In this document: positions 36,481 through 45,172 of the stretch, in pieces | How positions within the stretch are numbered: the stretch's first letter is position 1 | How the letters are laid out: the number at the start of each line of letters is the position of its first letter | Made by a program: the position numbers and the translations under genes | Notes under the pieces: model-generated | Databases searched by the model: none | Seen by the model: the letters and a program-made list of their open reading frames with translations, nothing else | Told to the model about the DNA's origin: nothing | NCBI GenBank assembly: GCA_023386955.1 | Contig: JAEWIS010000024.1 | Span: 1 to 64,000 of the forward strand | DNA length: 64,000 nucleotides | DNA from: Bacillota bacterium | GTDB lineage: Bacteria; Bacillota; Bacilli; Paenibacillales; NBRC-103111 | Direction of reading: 5' to 3'

Positions 36481-37386
36481 TTGTCCAAAGGAAACGCCGT
36501 GCCTGCCATGAAGCCTGCCGGTCCCAAGGAAAGGCGGGGGGGCGGCAAGCTGCGCCGGCTGGTCATTGTTTTTTTTATCACTTTATTCCTGGTCCTCTTC
36601 TTTCAATCCTCCATCAGCAAAATTTCCCAAATTAAAGTGGAAGGCAACGAGCTGGTGTCGGCGGAGGAGATTATAGCGGCTTCCGGGGCGAGAACCGGTG
36701 ACAACTTTTTTACGATGGGGACAAGCGCCGTTTCGGCCAATGTCAAAAAACATCCGTTTATTGAGACGGTGGAGGTCGTGAAGAGCTTCCCGGGAGTGCT
36801 GAAGATTCATGTGGAGGAATACCGCAGAGTGGCCTTCCAGCTGGCGGAGGATGGCACCAAGGAGGTGCTGCTGGCCGACGGAAGTGCTTTGCCCGTTGCC
36901 GGACAAGCGGCCAATGTCCCCTTGGACATGCCCATTCTTTCCGGCTGGGCAGCGGATAATCCCTTGAAGGCCAAGCTGTGTATTGCTTTGTCCCAGGTTC
37001 CGCAGCAATATTTATCCGACATCTCCGAGATCCGGCCCGATCCCAGCACCGCATATGAGGACCGCATCAAAATTTACACCCGGTCTCGCTACGAAGTGCT
37101 GACCACCATCGAATATTTGCCCGGCAACATTCAGTATCTGGGTTTTCTTACTAATGAGCTGAAGGAACGGGGCAAGGATTCCGGCGTGATCACCATGCTG
37201 GAGCAGATCCGCCATGCTCCCTTCGAAGGGGAGACGGCGTCTAAGACGAACCAGGCCAAAGCCACGAATGCAGCCAAAGCCACTCCGGCCAAAGGGCAGA
37301 CCGGCAGCTCCACCAAAGCTTCCCCTAAGCCAACCCCTACCCCCAGCAATAAAACCAACGCTCAGGGCGGCAACACCAACGGGTAG
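36481..37386 (+). CDS. divIB: Cell division protein DivIB/FtsQ
   Basis: Predicted 301-residue bitopic divisome protein. A basic cytoplasmic segment (1-28) precedes the membrane helix (LVIVFFITLFLVLFF). The POTRA domain begins SKISQIKVEGNELVSAEEIIA, followed by the beta domain with YRRVAFQLAEDG. It ends with an extracytoplasmic low-complexity tail of about 50 residues (Lys/Thr/Ala/Pro). TTG at 36481 follows GAAGGTG; upstream in-frame codons add nothing family-like. It complexes with FtsL and stabilises the septal synthase. Confidence 0.85.
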   Translation: MSKGNAVPAMKPAGPKERRGGGKLRRLVIVFFITLFLVLFFQSSISKISQIKVEGNELVSAEEIIAASGARTGDNFFTMGTSAVSANVKKHPFIETVEVVKSFPGVLKIHVEEYRRVAFQLAEDGTKEVLLADGSALPVAGQAANVPLDMPILSGWAADNPLKAKLCIALSQVPQQYLSDISEIRPDPSTAYEDRIKIYTRSRYEVLTTIEYLPGNIQYLGFLTNELKERGKDSGVITMLEQIRHAPFEGETASKTNQAKATNAAKATPAKGQTGSSTKASPKPTPTPSNKTNAQGGNTNG

Positions 37387-37836
37387 GCCGGCATTTTCCG
37401 GTGAAGCAGTGACGTCGGTAATTCCCCCTAAAATAAGGACTACACCATGGCGATATAGTGCTTGCGAATCGGTAATTAGGACTACTCATCGCCTGGAAAT
37501 AATGTTAAAATTAAAATTATGGAGTTTGCTAGCTTTATAGACTCTTTATGATGGCACCGATAAGGCGTACACCCTTCAGACCTCCTGTTTCAAACAGGGC
37601 AAAACGGGGTAAAGATAGCCCTTGCCTCAAACAGGCTCTGCCGGGTTTGAAACCGGCATACCTCCTCCGGCCTATACGGGGATCAGGGGTAGCCGGGGAA
37701 GATTTTTCCACCAAAAAAAATGTTGAAAAAAGAGGGAATCCGGGGCTCCTGTTGAATACATACAGAAGCATCCGGCCCAAGCCTCCATTTTTCTATAAAT
37801 GGAGCGTTAAGACGAAAGAACAGGAGGTGCCATCGG
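37387..37836. other. Gap before ftsA with clustered inverted repeats
   Basis: In B. subtilis this interval holds ylxW, ylxX and sbp; here I see no credible gene. It contains a perfect palindrome CCTGTTT-C-AAACAGG (37584-37598), a related half near 37624-37636 and an inverted repeat TGCCGGGTTT/GAAACCGGCA near 37639-37658, all sharing TTTCAAAC or its complement, then a candidate SigH promoter and the ftsA ribosome site. Confidence 0.4.
37731..37757 (+). promoter_or_regulatory. Candidate SigH promoter of ftsAZ
   Basis: AGAGGGAAT is followed 13 bases later by TGAAT, close to the SigH pattern (AGGAnnT, then GAAT). SigH drives ftsAZ at the onset of sporulation in B. subtilis. One mismatch in the -35 makes this tentative. 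Confidence 0.3.
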
Positions 37837-39078
37837 TTGAGCAACAATGACGTCATTGTGAGTCTGGACATCGGTACATCCAAAGTGCGTGTTATTATTG
37901 GCGAAGTGATAAACGGGGCCATTAATATAATTGGAGTGGGATCAAGCGAATCCGAGGGAATCCGGAAAGGTGCCATTGTCGATATCGACAAGACTGTAGA
38001 ATCCATCAGGAGTGCAGTGGACCATGCCGAGCGTATGGTGGGTATCCAGATTTCGGACGTATTCGTAGGGATTTCCGGCAACCATATTGCGCTTCAGTCC
38101 AGCCATGGAGTTGTAGCCGTCTCCAACGAAGACCGGGAGATCGGCGATGAGGATATCGAACGTGTTCTGCAAGCGGCCAGAGTCATTGCTCTGCCTCCCG
38201 AACGGGAAATTATCGGCATCGTACCCAAGCAGTTCCTCGTGGACGGGCTTGAGGGCATCCAAGACCCCCGTGGAATGATCGGTGTCCGCCTCGAAGTGGA
38301 AGCCACCATCATAACCGGAACCAAAACAGCCGTACATAATTTAAGGCGCGTCGTGGAGAAGTCCGGCCTGCGCATTGCCGGGCTGACCCTGATGTCCTTG
38401 GCCAGCGGTTATCTGACCCTGTCCAAGGATGAGAAGTCTCTGGGCACCGTCCTGGTGGATGTGGGAGCGGGTGCCACAACAATATCCGTCTTCTTGGACG
38501 GAAACATGGCCGCTACCTCCACCATTCCCGTTGGAGGCGATTTTGTCACCAACGATATTTCCATCGGCTTGCATACGCAAACCGAACATGCCGAGAAGAT
38601 GAAGCTGAAATTCGGCTGTGCGTCCATCGATGACGCCGCTGCCGATCAGGTATTTAAGGTGCCTCGCATCGGAAGCAATCTGGACAAGGAATTCTCCCAG
38701 GTGGATCTGGCCAGCATCATCGAGCCCCGAATTGAAGAAATCTTCCAGCTGATCCGTGCTGAAGTTCATCGTTTAGGTTATGGCAATGCGGCCGGCGGTT
38801 ATGTGCTTACCGGCGGAACGGTGAACCTGCCGGGCATCCTGTCCGTTGCCAAACGGGAACTGGATACTTCCGTCAGGATTGCCTTGCCGGAATTCATCGG
38901 TGTCCGTGATCCGTCTTATACCAGCGGGGTCGGCATCATTAACTTTGTGGCGAAGAACGCCAAGACACGTCCTTCAGGGAATACCCGCAAGGCCGCCGTC
39001 AAGGCTTCATCCCCTGCCGCGTCGGACAAGCCGGGATTTTTCGAGAGGGTGAAAAACTTCCTAAGCGAATTAATATAG
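37837..39078 (+). CDS. ftsA: Cell division protein FtsA
   Basis: Predicted 413-residue actin-like ATPase that tethers FtsZ to the membrane. VSLDIGTSKVRVIIGE is the phosphate-1 motif, VDVGAGATTISVFLDG phosphate-2, and GYVLTGGTVNLPG the adenosine motif. The last residues (GFFERVKNFLSELI) form the amphipathic membrane-targeting helix. The start is TTG with GGAGGTG 7 bases upstream. Confidence 0.95.
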   Translation: MSNNDVIVSLDIGTSKVRVIIGEVINGAINIIGVGSSESEGIRKGAIVDIDKTVESIRSAVDHAERMVGIQISDVFVGISGNHIALQSSHGVVAVSNEDREIGDEDIERVLQAARVIALPPEREIIGIVPKQFLVDGLEGIQDPRGMIGVRLEVEATIITGTKTAVHNLRRVVEKSGLRIAGLTLMSLASGYLTLSKDEKSLGTVLVDVGAGATTISVFLDGNMAATSTIPVGGDFVTNDISIGLHTQTEHAEKMKLKFGCASIDDAAADQVFKVPRIGSNLDKEFSQVDLASIIEPRIEEIFQLIRAEVHRLGYGNAAGGYVLTGGTVNLPGILSVAKRELDTSVRIALPEFIGVRDPSYTSGVGIINFVAKNAKTRPSGNTRKAAVKASSPAASDKPGFFERVKNFLSELI

Positions 39079-39132
39079 CAGGTTACACTGCTATGAATCT
39101 GAATGAGGATCAGTGAGGGGGAACTAATACGC

Positions 39133-40257
39133 ATGCTGGAATTTGATATTGACAACGAACAGCTTGCTACGATCAAGGTAATAGGAGTTGGCGGCGGCGG
39201 CAGCAATGCAGTCAACCGGATGATTGAATCGGGCATCCAAAGCGTTGAATTCATTACGGTGAATACAGATGCGCAAGCATTGAATATGGCAAGATCCGAG
39301 GTTAAGCTTAAGATCGGCGAGAAGCTGACACGGGGCCTTGGAGCAGGAGCCAATCCTGATGTGGGTAAAAAAGCCGCCGAAGAATCCCGCGAGCTCTTAA
39401 TCCAACAGCTGAAGGGCGCAGACCTGGTGTTTGTTACAGCAGGGATGGGCGGCGGCACAGGAACGGGAGCCGCTCCCGTTATCGCCGAAATCGCCAAGGA
39501 ATGCGGCGCATTGACAGTGGGTGTGGTCACCCGCCCCTTCACCTTCGAAGGCCGCAAACGCGCCATGCAAGCGGAGCAGGGCATCGCCGCTCTGAAGGAT
39601 AAGGTGGACACGCTGATCGTGATCCCCAACGACCGTTTGCTGGAGATTATTGACAAGAAAACACCCATGATGGAAGCATTCCGCGTTGCGGACAATGTCC
39701 TCCTGCAGGGTGTGCAAGGGATTTCCGACCTGATCATGGTACCCGGTCTGATCAACCTGGACTTCGCCGATGTGAAGACCATTATGTCGGAGCGCGGCTC
39801 CGCCTTGATGGGTATCGGGGTTGGCGCCGGCGAGAACAGAGCATCCGATGCTGCCCGCAAGGCCATCCAAAGCCCGCTTCTGGAAACCTCCATCGAAGGC
39901 GCACGCGGCGTCATCATGAATATTACCGGCGGCATCAATATGAGCCTCTACGAGGTTAATGAAGCGGCTGAGATTGTCAGCGCCGCAGCTGACCCTGAGG
40001 TGAATGTGATCTTCGGTGCTATTATTGACGAGAGCCTGAAGGATGAAATCAAGGTAACGGTAATTGCCACCGGCTTCGAGCACAAGGCTGCCGCAGCACC
40101 TCAGCGCCGTCCTTCCACTCCGGCTCCCGGGCAACCGGAGACCCACCAGCCGGAAACCCGTTCGGCAGGCATCCGGCCCTTCGGCAACCAGCCGGCAGGA
40201 GACCAACTGGACATCCCCACCTTCCTGCGGAACCGTCCGCGGAACAACCGGGAATAA
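39133..40257 (+). CDS. ftsZ: Cell division protein FtsZ
   Basis: Predicted 374-residue tubulin-like GTPase forming the Z ring. N-terminus [23 protein letters not shown], the GTP loop [12 protein letters not shown] near residue 105, and the synergy loop [11 protein letters not shown] are all standard. A Pro/Gln-rich linker leads to the C-terminal peptide [12 protein letters not shown] that binds FtsA and SepF. ATG at 39133 lies about 12 bases after GAGGGGG. A terminator ends the dcw cluster here. Confidence 0.97.
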   Translation: MLEFDIDNEQLATIKVIGVGGGGSNAVNRMIESGIQSVEFITVNTDAQALNMARSEVKLKIGEKLTRGLGAGANPDVGKKAAEESRELLIQQLKGADLVFVTAGMGGGTGTGAAPVIAEIAKECGALTVGVVTRPFTFEGRKRAMQAEQGIAALKDKVDTLIVIPNDRLLEIIDKKTPMMEAFRVADNVLLQGVQGISDLIMVPGLINLDFADVKTIMSERGSALMGIGVGAGENRASDAARKAIQSPLLETSIEGARGVIMNITGGINMSLYEVNEAAEIVSAAADPEVNVIFGAIIDESLKDEIKVTVIATGFEHKAAAAPQRRPSTPAPGQPETHQPETRSAGIRPFGNQPAGDQLDIPTFLRNRPRNNRE

Positions 40258-40276
40258 CCACATAACCGCCACAATG

Positions 40277-40308
40277 ACCCTTTGCCATCCACGGCAAAGG
40301 GTTTTTTG
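40277..40308 (+). terminator. Terminator after ftsZ
   Basis: ACCCTTTGCC pairs with GGCAAAGGGT around ATCCAC and ends in six T. Confidence 0.9.
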
Positions 40309-40353
40309 CGCTTTATTATTGAAGCTTCACCCCCCCAGCAAAGCACTTGGGGT

Positions 40354-40420
40354 TTCGACAAAAAAACAGCGGGTCGGGCAGCAGGGTTAGACAGACAATG
40401 AGCAAAAGAGGGCTTATACT
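40354..40420 (+). promoter_or_regulatory. Spo0A-controlled spoIIG promoter
   Basis: A perfect Spo0A box lies on the minus strand (TTTGTCGAA, 40354-40362). Downstream, TAGACA (40388-40393) and TATACT (40415-40420) are separated by 21 bases, and an imperfect Spo0A box (TCTGTCTAA on the minus strand) overlaps the -35. An over-long spacer and a Spo0A site on the -35 are the hallmarks of the B. subtilis spoIIG promoter. Confidence 0.65.
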
Positions 40421-40517
40421 TAAGTTCAAGCTTATCGTCCATGGTGCCCCGTTCGGCTTGTCCCGTTTTACGGTTCCACGGTGAAGCGGAGGTAGGGAAG
40501 GGGCGTGGAGCGTCGGC

Positions 40518-41417
40518 GTGATTTATGCGGACCTGATATTCCTGGTCAATTTTTTGACGGATGGCGTCTTGCTCCTGGCTACAGCGTGGACAAGGAAATG
40601 CAGGATTAAGCTCTGGCGTATTGCCGCGGCCGCCGCCTTCGGCTCTGTGTATGTGGTGCTTCTTTTGTTTCCCCAATGGTCGTTTTTGCTGGCGTTTAGC
40701 ATTAAGTTTCTGGTGTCGGTGCTGATGGTGCTGATCTCCTTCGGGTACAAAGGGTGGCAGGCCCTGGCCCGCAATGTGGCCGCCTTTTATGTGACGGCTT
40801 TTGTAACCGCCGGGGGTATTTATGGGCTGTATTATTTTTTTCTGCCGCCGAAGGACGTGCTGGAGGCGGTATTTACCGGCGTGTATGAGTGGACGGCAGG
40901 ATACGGTTTTATCGGACTATGCTTTGTGTTCTTGATTTGGCTGTACATGCGGGTTTTCCGCGGGTCCAAAAAACAGGAGGCGGCTGCCCAACAGATGGCG
41001 TCGGTGGAGGTGGAAATCAAAGGCCATCGGCTGTCCTGCATCGGATTGGTGGATACCGGCAACCAGCTGTACGATCCCTTGACCAAAACCCCGGTTATGA
41101 TCGCTGAAGCCAGGCTGTGGAAAGATGTATTGCCCAAGGAATGGCTGAAACGGCTGCAGACCCAGGATGCCGAATCCATTGTGGCGGCAATGGGGGAAGA
41201 GGAATTTGCTTGGCAGGACCGACTGCGCATCGTGCCGTACCGGGGAGTCAACCGGTCTACCCAATTTATGCTGGCCATCCGGCCGGATAAGGTGCAGCTC
41301 CATTACGGGGGACGGGATTGGGAAACCGGGAAGGTGCTGATCGGCTTCGACGGGGGCCAGTTAAGTGCGGACGGCTCTTACCAGGCCATAATCCATCCTA
41401 TGCTGCTGTCGGATTAA
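40518..41417 (+). CDS. spoIIGA: Sporulation SigE-processing aspartic protease
   Basis: Predicted 299-residue membrane-anchored protease that converts pro-SigE to active SigE in the mother cell when signalled by SpoIIR. Five hydrophobic segments occupy about residues 1-155 (VIYADLIFLVNFLTDGVLLL first). The soluble catalytic domain carries Asp179 in GLVDTGNQLYDPLTKTPV, the DTG motif of the family. The start is GTG with GGAG 7 bases upstream. It is followed directly by its substrate gene sigE. Confidence 0.93.
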   Translation: MIYADLIFLVNFLTDGVLLLATAWTRKCRIKLWRIAAAAAFGSVYVVLLLFPQWSFLLAFSIKFLVSVLMVLISFGYKGWQALARNVAAFYVTAFVTAGGIYGLYYFFLPPKDVLEAVFTGVYEWTAGYGFIGLCFVFLIWLYMRVFRGSKKQEAAAQQMASVEVEIKGHRLSCIGLVDTGNQLYDPLTKTPVMIAEARLWKDVLPKEWLKRLQTQDAESIVAAMGEEEFAWQDRLRIVPYRGVNRSTQFMLAIRPDKVQLHYGGRDWETGKVLIGFDGGQLSADGSYQAIIHPMLLSD

Positions 41418-41442
41418 TTAGTATCAACAGGAGGTACGCTAC

Positions 41443-42165
41443 ATGCAAGCAAAATGGCGGCTGATGCTGCAACTGTACTACTACAAATTTCTCATTCTGC
41501 TGGGCAAAAAAAGCGACGAAATCTATTACATCGGAGGAAGCGAAGCCCTGCCGCCGCCTTTGACCCGGGAGGAGGAGGAATTTCTCCTGTCCCGCCTATC
41601 ATCGGGAGATGCCGCAGTCCGTGCGATGCTCATTGAGCGGAACCTCCGGCTGGTGGTTTACATAGCCCGGAAGTTTGAGAACACCGGAATCAATATTGAG
41701 GACTTGGTTTCCATCGGCGCCATCGGCTTGATCAAGGCGGTCAACACCTTTGACCCGGAGAAGAAGATCAAGCTGGCCACTTACGCCTCACGGTGCATCG
41801 AGAATGAGATTCTGATGTATCTGCGGCGCAACAGTAAAATCCGGTCGGAGGTTTCCTTCGACGAACCTCTGAACATCGATTGGGACGGCAACGAGCTGCT
41901 GCTGTCGGACGTGCTCGGTACGGAGAATGACACCATCTACCGCAACATTGAAGAGCAGGTAGACCGGAAGCTGCTGCACAAGGCTCTGGATAAGCTGACG
42001 GAGCGGGAGCGGACCATCATGGAGCTGCGCTTCGGACTAACAGACGGGGAGGAGAAAACCCAGAAGGATGTAGCCGACATGCTGGGTATCTCCCAGTCCT
42101 ACATCTCCCGGCTGGAGAAGCGGATCATCAAGCGGCTGCGCAAGGAATTCAACAAGATGGTGTAA
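41443..42165 (+). CDS. sigE: RNA polymerase sporulation sigma factor SigE precursor
   Basis: Predicted 240-residue mother-cell sigma factor. The N-terminal pro-sequence (about residues 1-28, [20 protein letters not shown]) is removed by SpoIIGA. Region 2 has [16 protein letters not shown] and [34 protein letters not shown]; region 4 has [15 protein letters not shown] and [27 protein letters not shown] lies 8 bases before the ATG. In B. subtilis sigG follows immediately; here about 4.9 kb intervene. Confidence 0.96.
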   Translation: MQAKWRLMLQLYYYKFLILLGKKSDEIYYIGGSEALPPPLTREEEEFLLSRLSSGDAAVRAMLIERNLRLVVYIARKFENTGINIEDLVSIGAIGLIKAVNTFDPEKKIKLATYASRCIENEILMYLRRNSKIRSEVSFDEPLNIDWDGNELLLSDVLGTENDTIYRNIEEQVDRKLLHKALDKLTERERTIMELRFGLTDGEEKTQKDVADMLGISQSYISRLEKRIIKRLRKEFNKMV

Positions 42166-42200
42166 GAAAAGGAACGGCAATAAACGGACACGGTAATACC

Positions 42201-42243
42201 GTCCGGGCTGATGCGCATATGCGCCGGCCCGGGCGTTTTTTTA
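42201..42243 (+). terminator. Terminator after sigE
   Basis: CCGGGC pairs with GCCCGG outside an inner GCGCAT/ATGCGC stem, followed by seven T. Confidence 0.8.
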
Positions 42244-42298
42244 TATGCGGAGACATTGAAGTAGCGGAAAAAACGGCGAATGCAGCAGCTGACTTTTC

Positions 42299-42481
42299 TA
42301 ACGAATCTCAGCAACGCTATTTCACCCGTTTGGCCCGTTTTCCAGTTGTAACGAATGTGATACGCCTTATTCCGTCTAAAAGATGCTGAAAAAAGCCAAT
42401 GTGTTTGCAATAGCGTGGCTCAGATTCGTTACATTTCCAACCTCCACCTTTTCCGCGAAATAAGGCTTGTGAGATTCGTTA
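42299..42481. repeat. Four-copy inverted repeat cluster (family B) at an island edge
   Basis: Four copies of a 23-base core with consensus TAACGAATCTCA-N4-GCCTTATT: two on the plus strand (starting 42299 and 42349) and two on the minus strand (starting 42431 and 42481). Copies in each pair are exactly 50 bases apart, so the whole stretch can fold into a long imperfect hairpin with nested arms. It lies between the sigE terminator and the promoter of the LytTR regulator gene. Confidence 0.8.
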
Positions 42482-42557
42482 GCGGCGCCGCCACTGAACA
42501 GGGCTCTATGCACATCTGCAAAATATGCACCGCGAGATGCAAGTTATCGATTCTCTA

Positions 42558-42586
42558 TTGGTAAATCAAATCGGGGTTGCTATAAT
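42558..42586 (+). promoter_or_regulatory. SigA promoter of the LytTR-ABC operon
   Basis: TTGGTA and a perfect TATAAT are 17 bases apart, about 40 bases before the start codon. Three ATGCA repeats lie upstream (42508, 42525, 42537) and could be regulator sites. Confidence 0.65.
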
Positions 42587-42626
42587 TTGCTAGGGTTTGT
42601 TTGAACCCTCCAGGAGGTGAACTACA

Positions 42627-43340
42627 ATGCTGGTCATTGGGATATGCGATGGCGATACGGCCGTCCGCATCCTGCTATCCAATTTCATCAAAAGATACAA
42701 GAGTGAAACAGGCCTTAATGTTCAGGTTCTCTCTTATGACAGTGGAGAAAAATTATTGAAGCATTATCCGCTGGAGATGGATTTGATTTTTTTAGAGATC
42801 CCTTTTACAAAAATGAATGGAATTGAAATTGCACGGCGTATTCGGGAAGTCGATTCAAAGGTCGGTATCGTCTTCCTGACGACAATACTGAATCACGTTC
42901 TGGAGGCTTATGAGGTAAAGGCAGATAACTATCTGATTAAGCCTTTGCGGTATAGCCGGTTCTTAAAAGAGGCGGAGCAGGTTCGTATCCGCAGCGGAAA
43001 AAACCGGTTTTTTATTGAGACCAATACAAACGGCATCTATAAAATTTATACAAAATCCATTCGTTACATCGAAACGGAGGGGCATAACACCCGCATTTAC
43101 ACAGAAAGCGATTCGATACTGAGCTACAAAAGAATGAAAGACCACGAGCAGATTTTGTTTGAGCCCTACTTCGTCCGCTGCCACACGGGATACATAGTCA
43201 ATTTGCTTTTTTTTGAAAAGCTTGAACATCACGACTTACTGCTGTCACCGATTGCCCGCATACCTGTTAGCCGGGGGCGGCGTCCAGCTGTCCTTGAAAG
43301 ATTAAAGGCATTTTACGCGGAGGATGAGCTGGAGATATGA
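42627..43340 (+). CDS. LytTR-family response regulator with Asp-to-Glu receiver
   Basis: Predicted 237-residue regulator. Residues 1-120 form a receiver domain; the phosphoacceptor position, normally Asp in LIFLDI, is Glu57 here (LIFLEI), and the N-terminal acidic pair is split (ICDGD). The conserved Thr and Lys remain (FLTT, IKPLRY). Residues 135-235 form a LytTR DNA-binding domain (IRYIETEGHNTRIYT, FVRCHTGYIVNL). No histidine kinase gene is nearby. A Glu can mimic the phosphorylated state, so the protein may be constitutively active or respond to something else. The stop overlaps the next gene by 4 bases (ATGA). Codons are more AT-rich than in the flanking spo genes. Confidence 0.85.
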   Translation: MLVIGICDGDTAVRILLSNFIKRYKSETGLNVQVLSYDSGEKLLKHYPLEMDLIFLEIPFTKMNGIEIARRIREVDSKVGIVFLTTILNHVLEAYEVKADNYLIKPLRYSRFLKEAEQVRIRSGKNRFFIETNTNGIYKIYTKSIRYIETEGHNTRIYTESDSILSYKRMKDHEQILFEPYFVRCHTGYIVNLLFFEKLEHHDLLLSPIARIPVSRGRRPAVLERLKAFYAEDELEI

Positions 43341-45172
43341 AAAAAATAAAAGAAAACTTTCTTACAATAGCCTGGGCAATCCGGCTTGCTCTGCGTATTG
43401 ATGCGCGCCTGTTTTTGTTCTGGGGGACACTCAGTATTGTACTGGCTGTTTTACCGGCTGTGGCACTTCATTACAATCGGGAGGCAGTATCGATTCTATC
43501 CGAGTTTCTCCTTAGCGGAAGCGGAAGCTTTCAGGATATTGTCCCATCCATTGCGGCATTAGGCATTGTCTTGACAGCCGTAGGGCTTTCCAAACGAATT
43601 AATGGCAATTTTCTTTACTTTATTATGTACGACTCCTACTATTTTGGACTTGAAGAACACCTGATGGATGTGGTTAGCCGGATCGAAATGAAAACCCTTA
43701 TGGACAAGAAATACCGCGATGACCATTGGTCAGTAATGGGGCGCTGCGGCGCTTTGGCCGATTTCATGAGCTCAGGGTGTTTGTTTCTTTCCAAACTGGC
43801 CGGTGCGGTTTCCCTGCTTGTGGTCGCCGCTCAAACCTCATGGGTTATTTTTGTTATTTCCACCGGTTACATTGCGGCTGTATTGCTTTTGAATTTCTCA
43901 ACAGCCAATAAACTGCGTTGGGATGGCCGGCCCTATTCGGAAGCCTCCAGGCTTGCAAATTACTACCAAAGCTCCACGATGTCTCCGGGGGTTGCCAAGG
44001 AGCTGCGTGTATATGGGTTGACGGAGGAAACGATTGAGAAATGGAATAAGGCATACGATAAAGTCGAACTTATCGACAGGCGTTATGTGCGGGTGCGTCA
44101 GCTTGTTGCCTTCATCAGCGGTATTGGTTTTTATGCTTTTATGACAGGTATGATGGGGTATTGTATATACCGCGTTGCCGACGGCGGGATGTCGGTGGAT
44201 GTGTTCCTGATGCTTTACGCTATGGGGCAAAGCATCAGTGAGGTTACACAGATTCTCTCATCCAGTTTTCAAGAAATGGACCGCGGGCTGTACTTTCTTA
44301 ACCTTCAGCGCAAATTCGTAGAATCTGTTCCGCAAGCAGCGGAGGATTGGGAAGAGGGGTTTGTACCGGCAGATGACAGCACCGCATTCAAGGCGGAAGG
44401 GATTTGCTTTTCCTATAATGATGAAACCGAGGCTCTCCATGACCTTTCCTTTGAAATAAAAAAAGGCGAGACCATTGCGCTGGTAGGTGTAAACGGAAGC
44501 GGCAAGACCACGCTGGTGAAAGTATTGATTGGACTATTTACTCCGACAAAAGGAAGGTTGAGTTTTTACGGGAAGCATTATGACTCGAAAACCCGAGGGG
44601 CGGTTATAAAAAAGGTTGGGATGTTCTTTCAGGATTTTCATATTTTCCATGCCACGCTTCGTGAGAATGTCGGGTTTGGCGACCTGAAAAAACTCAGCAA
44701 TACAGAGCGTATTATGCTGGCTATGCAAAAAGGAGGAGCGGACAAACTGCCCGCCCGTTTCCCCAAGGGACTGGAGCAATGGTTGTTACGTAACGTCGTA
44801 AAGGATGGTGCGATGCTCTCCGGTGGAGAAAAGCAGCGTGTGGCTGTATCCCGCGCCCACATGAGCGATAAAGAAATTCTGATTTTTGACGAGCCGGCCG
44901 CAGCATTGGATCCAATCGCAGAAATGAATCAATTTCATGCCATTCGAGAGAAGATTGAGGGCCGTACCGCTATTTTGATCAGCCATCGTGTAGGTTTTGC
45001 CCGCTTGGCGGACCGCATCATCGTTCTAAACCACGGCCGTCTGGCAGAGAGCGGGACCCATGAGGAGTTAATGTTATCAAACGGCATCTATGCCGGATTT
45101 TTCCGAGAGCAAGCCCAGTGGTACGAACAGGGGAGGGATGAAGCAGATGGGCAAATTGCGGATTTTGCTTAA
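43337..45172 (+). CDS. ABC exporter half-transporter (membrane plus ATPase), first of a pair
   Basis: Predicted 611-residue type I exporter-like subunit: about six membrane helices in residues 20-320, then the ATPase. Walker A is LVGVNGSGKTTLV (about 382), the signature MLSGGEKQRVAVSRAH, Walker B ILIFDEPAAALD and the switch His AILISHRV, so the ATP site looks complete. No peptidase C39 domain precedes the membrane part. The gene starts inside the stop of the LytTR gene (ATGA) and overlaps the next ABC gene, indicating one operon. Probable heterodimer with the following product; the substrate is unknown, perhaps a peptide. Confidence 0.88.
   Translation: MKKIKENFLTIAWAIRLALRIDARLFLFWGTLSIVLAVLPAVALHYNREAVSILSEFLLSGSGSFQDIVPSIAALGIVLTAVGLSKRINGNFLYFIMYDSYYFGLEEHLMDVVSRIEMKTLMDKKYRDDHWSVMGRCGALADFMSSGCLFLSKLAGAVSLLVVAAQTSWVIFVISTGYIAAVLLLNFSTANKLRWDGRPYSEASRLANYYQSSTMSPGVAKELRVYGLTEETIEKWNKAYDKVELIDRRYVRVRQLVAFISGIGFYAFMTGMMGYCIYRVADGGMSVDVFLMLYAMGQSISEVTQILSSSFQEMDRGLYFLNLQRKFVESVPQAAEDWEEGFVPADDSTAFKAEGICFSYNDETEALHDLSFEIKKGETIALVGVNGSGKTTLVKVLIGLFTPTKGRLSFYGKHYDSKTRGAVIKKVGMFFQDFHIFHATLRENVGFGDLKKLSNTERIMLAMQKGGADKLPARFPKGLEQWLLRNVVKDGAMLSGGEKQRVAVSRAHMSDKEILIFDEPAAALDPIAEMNQFHAIREKIEGRTAILISHRVGFARLADRIIVLNHGRLAESGTHEELMLSNGIYAGFFREQAQWYEQGRDEADGQIADFA

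Noticed and set aside
37548..37850. 100-residue open frame before ftsA
   Set aside because: No ribosome site, runs across palindromes and overlaps the ftsA start in another frame; composition is unlike a protein.
42280..42351. 23-residue open frame that might be a secreted peptide of the ABC exporter
   Set aside because: No ribosome site, lies upstream of the promoter and is made from the repeat core sequence.
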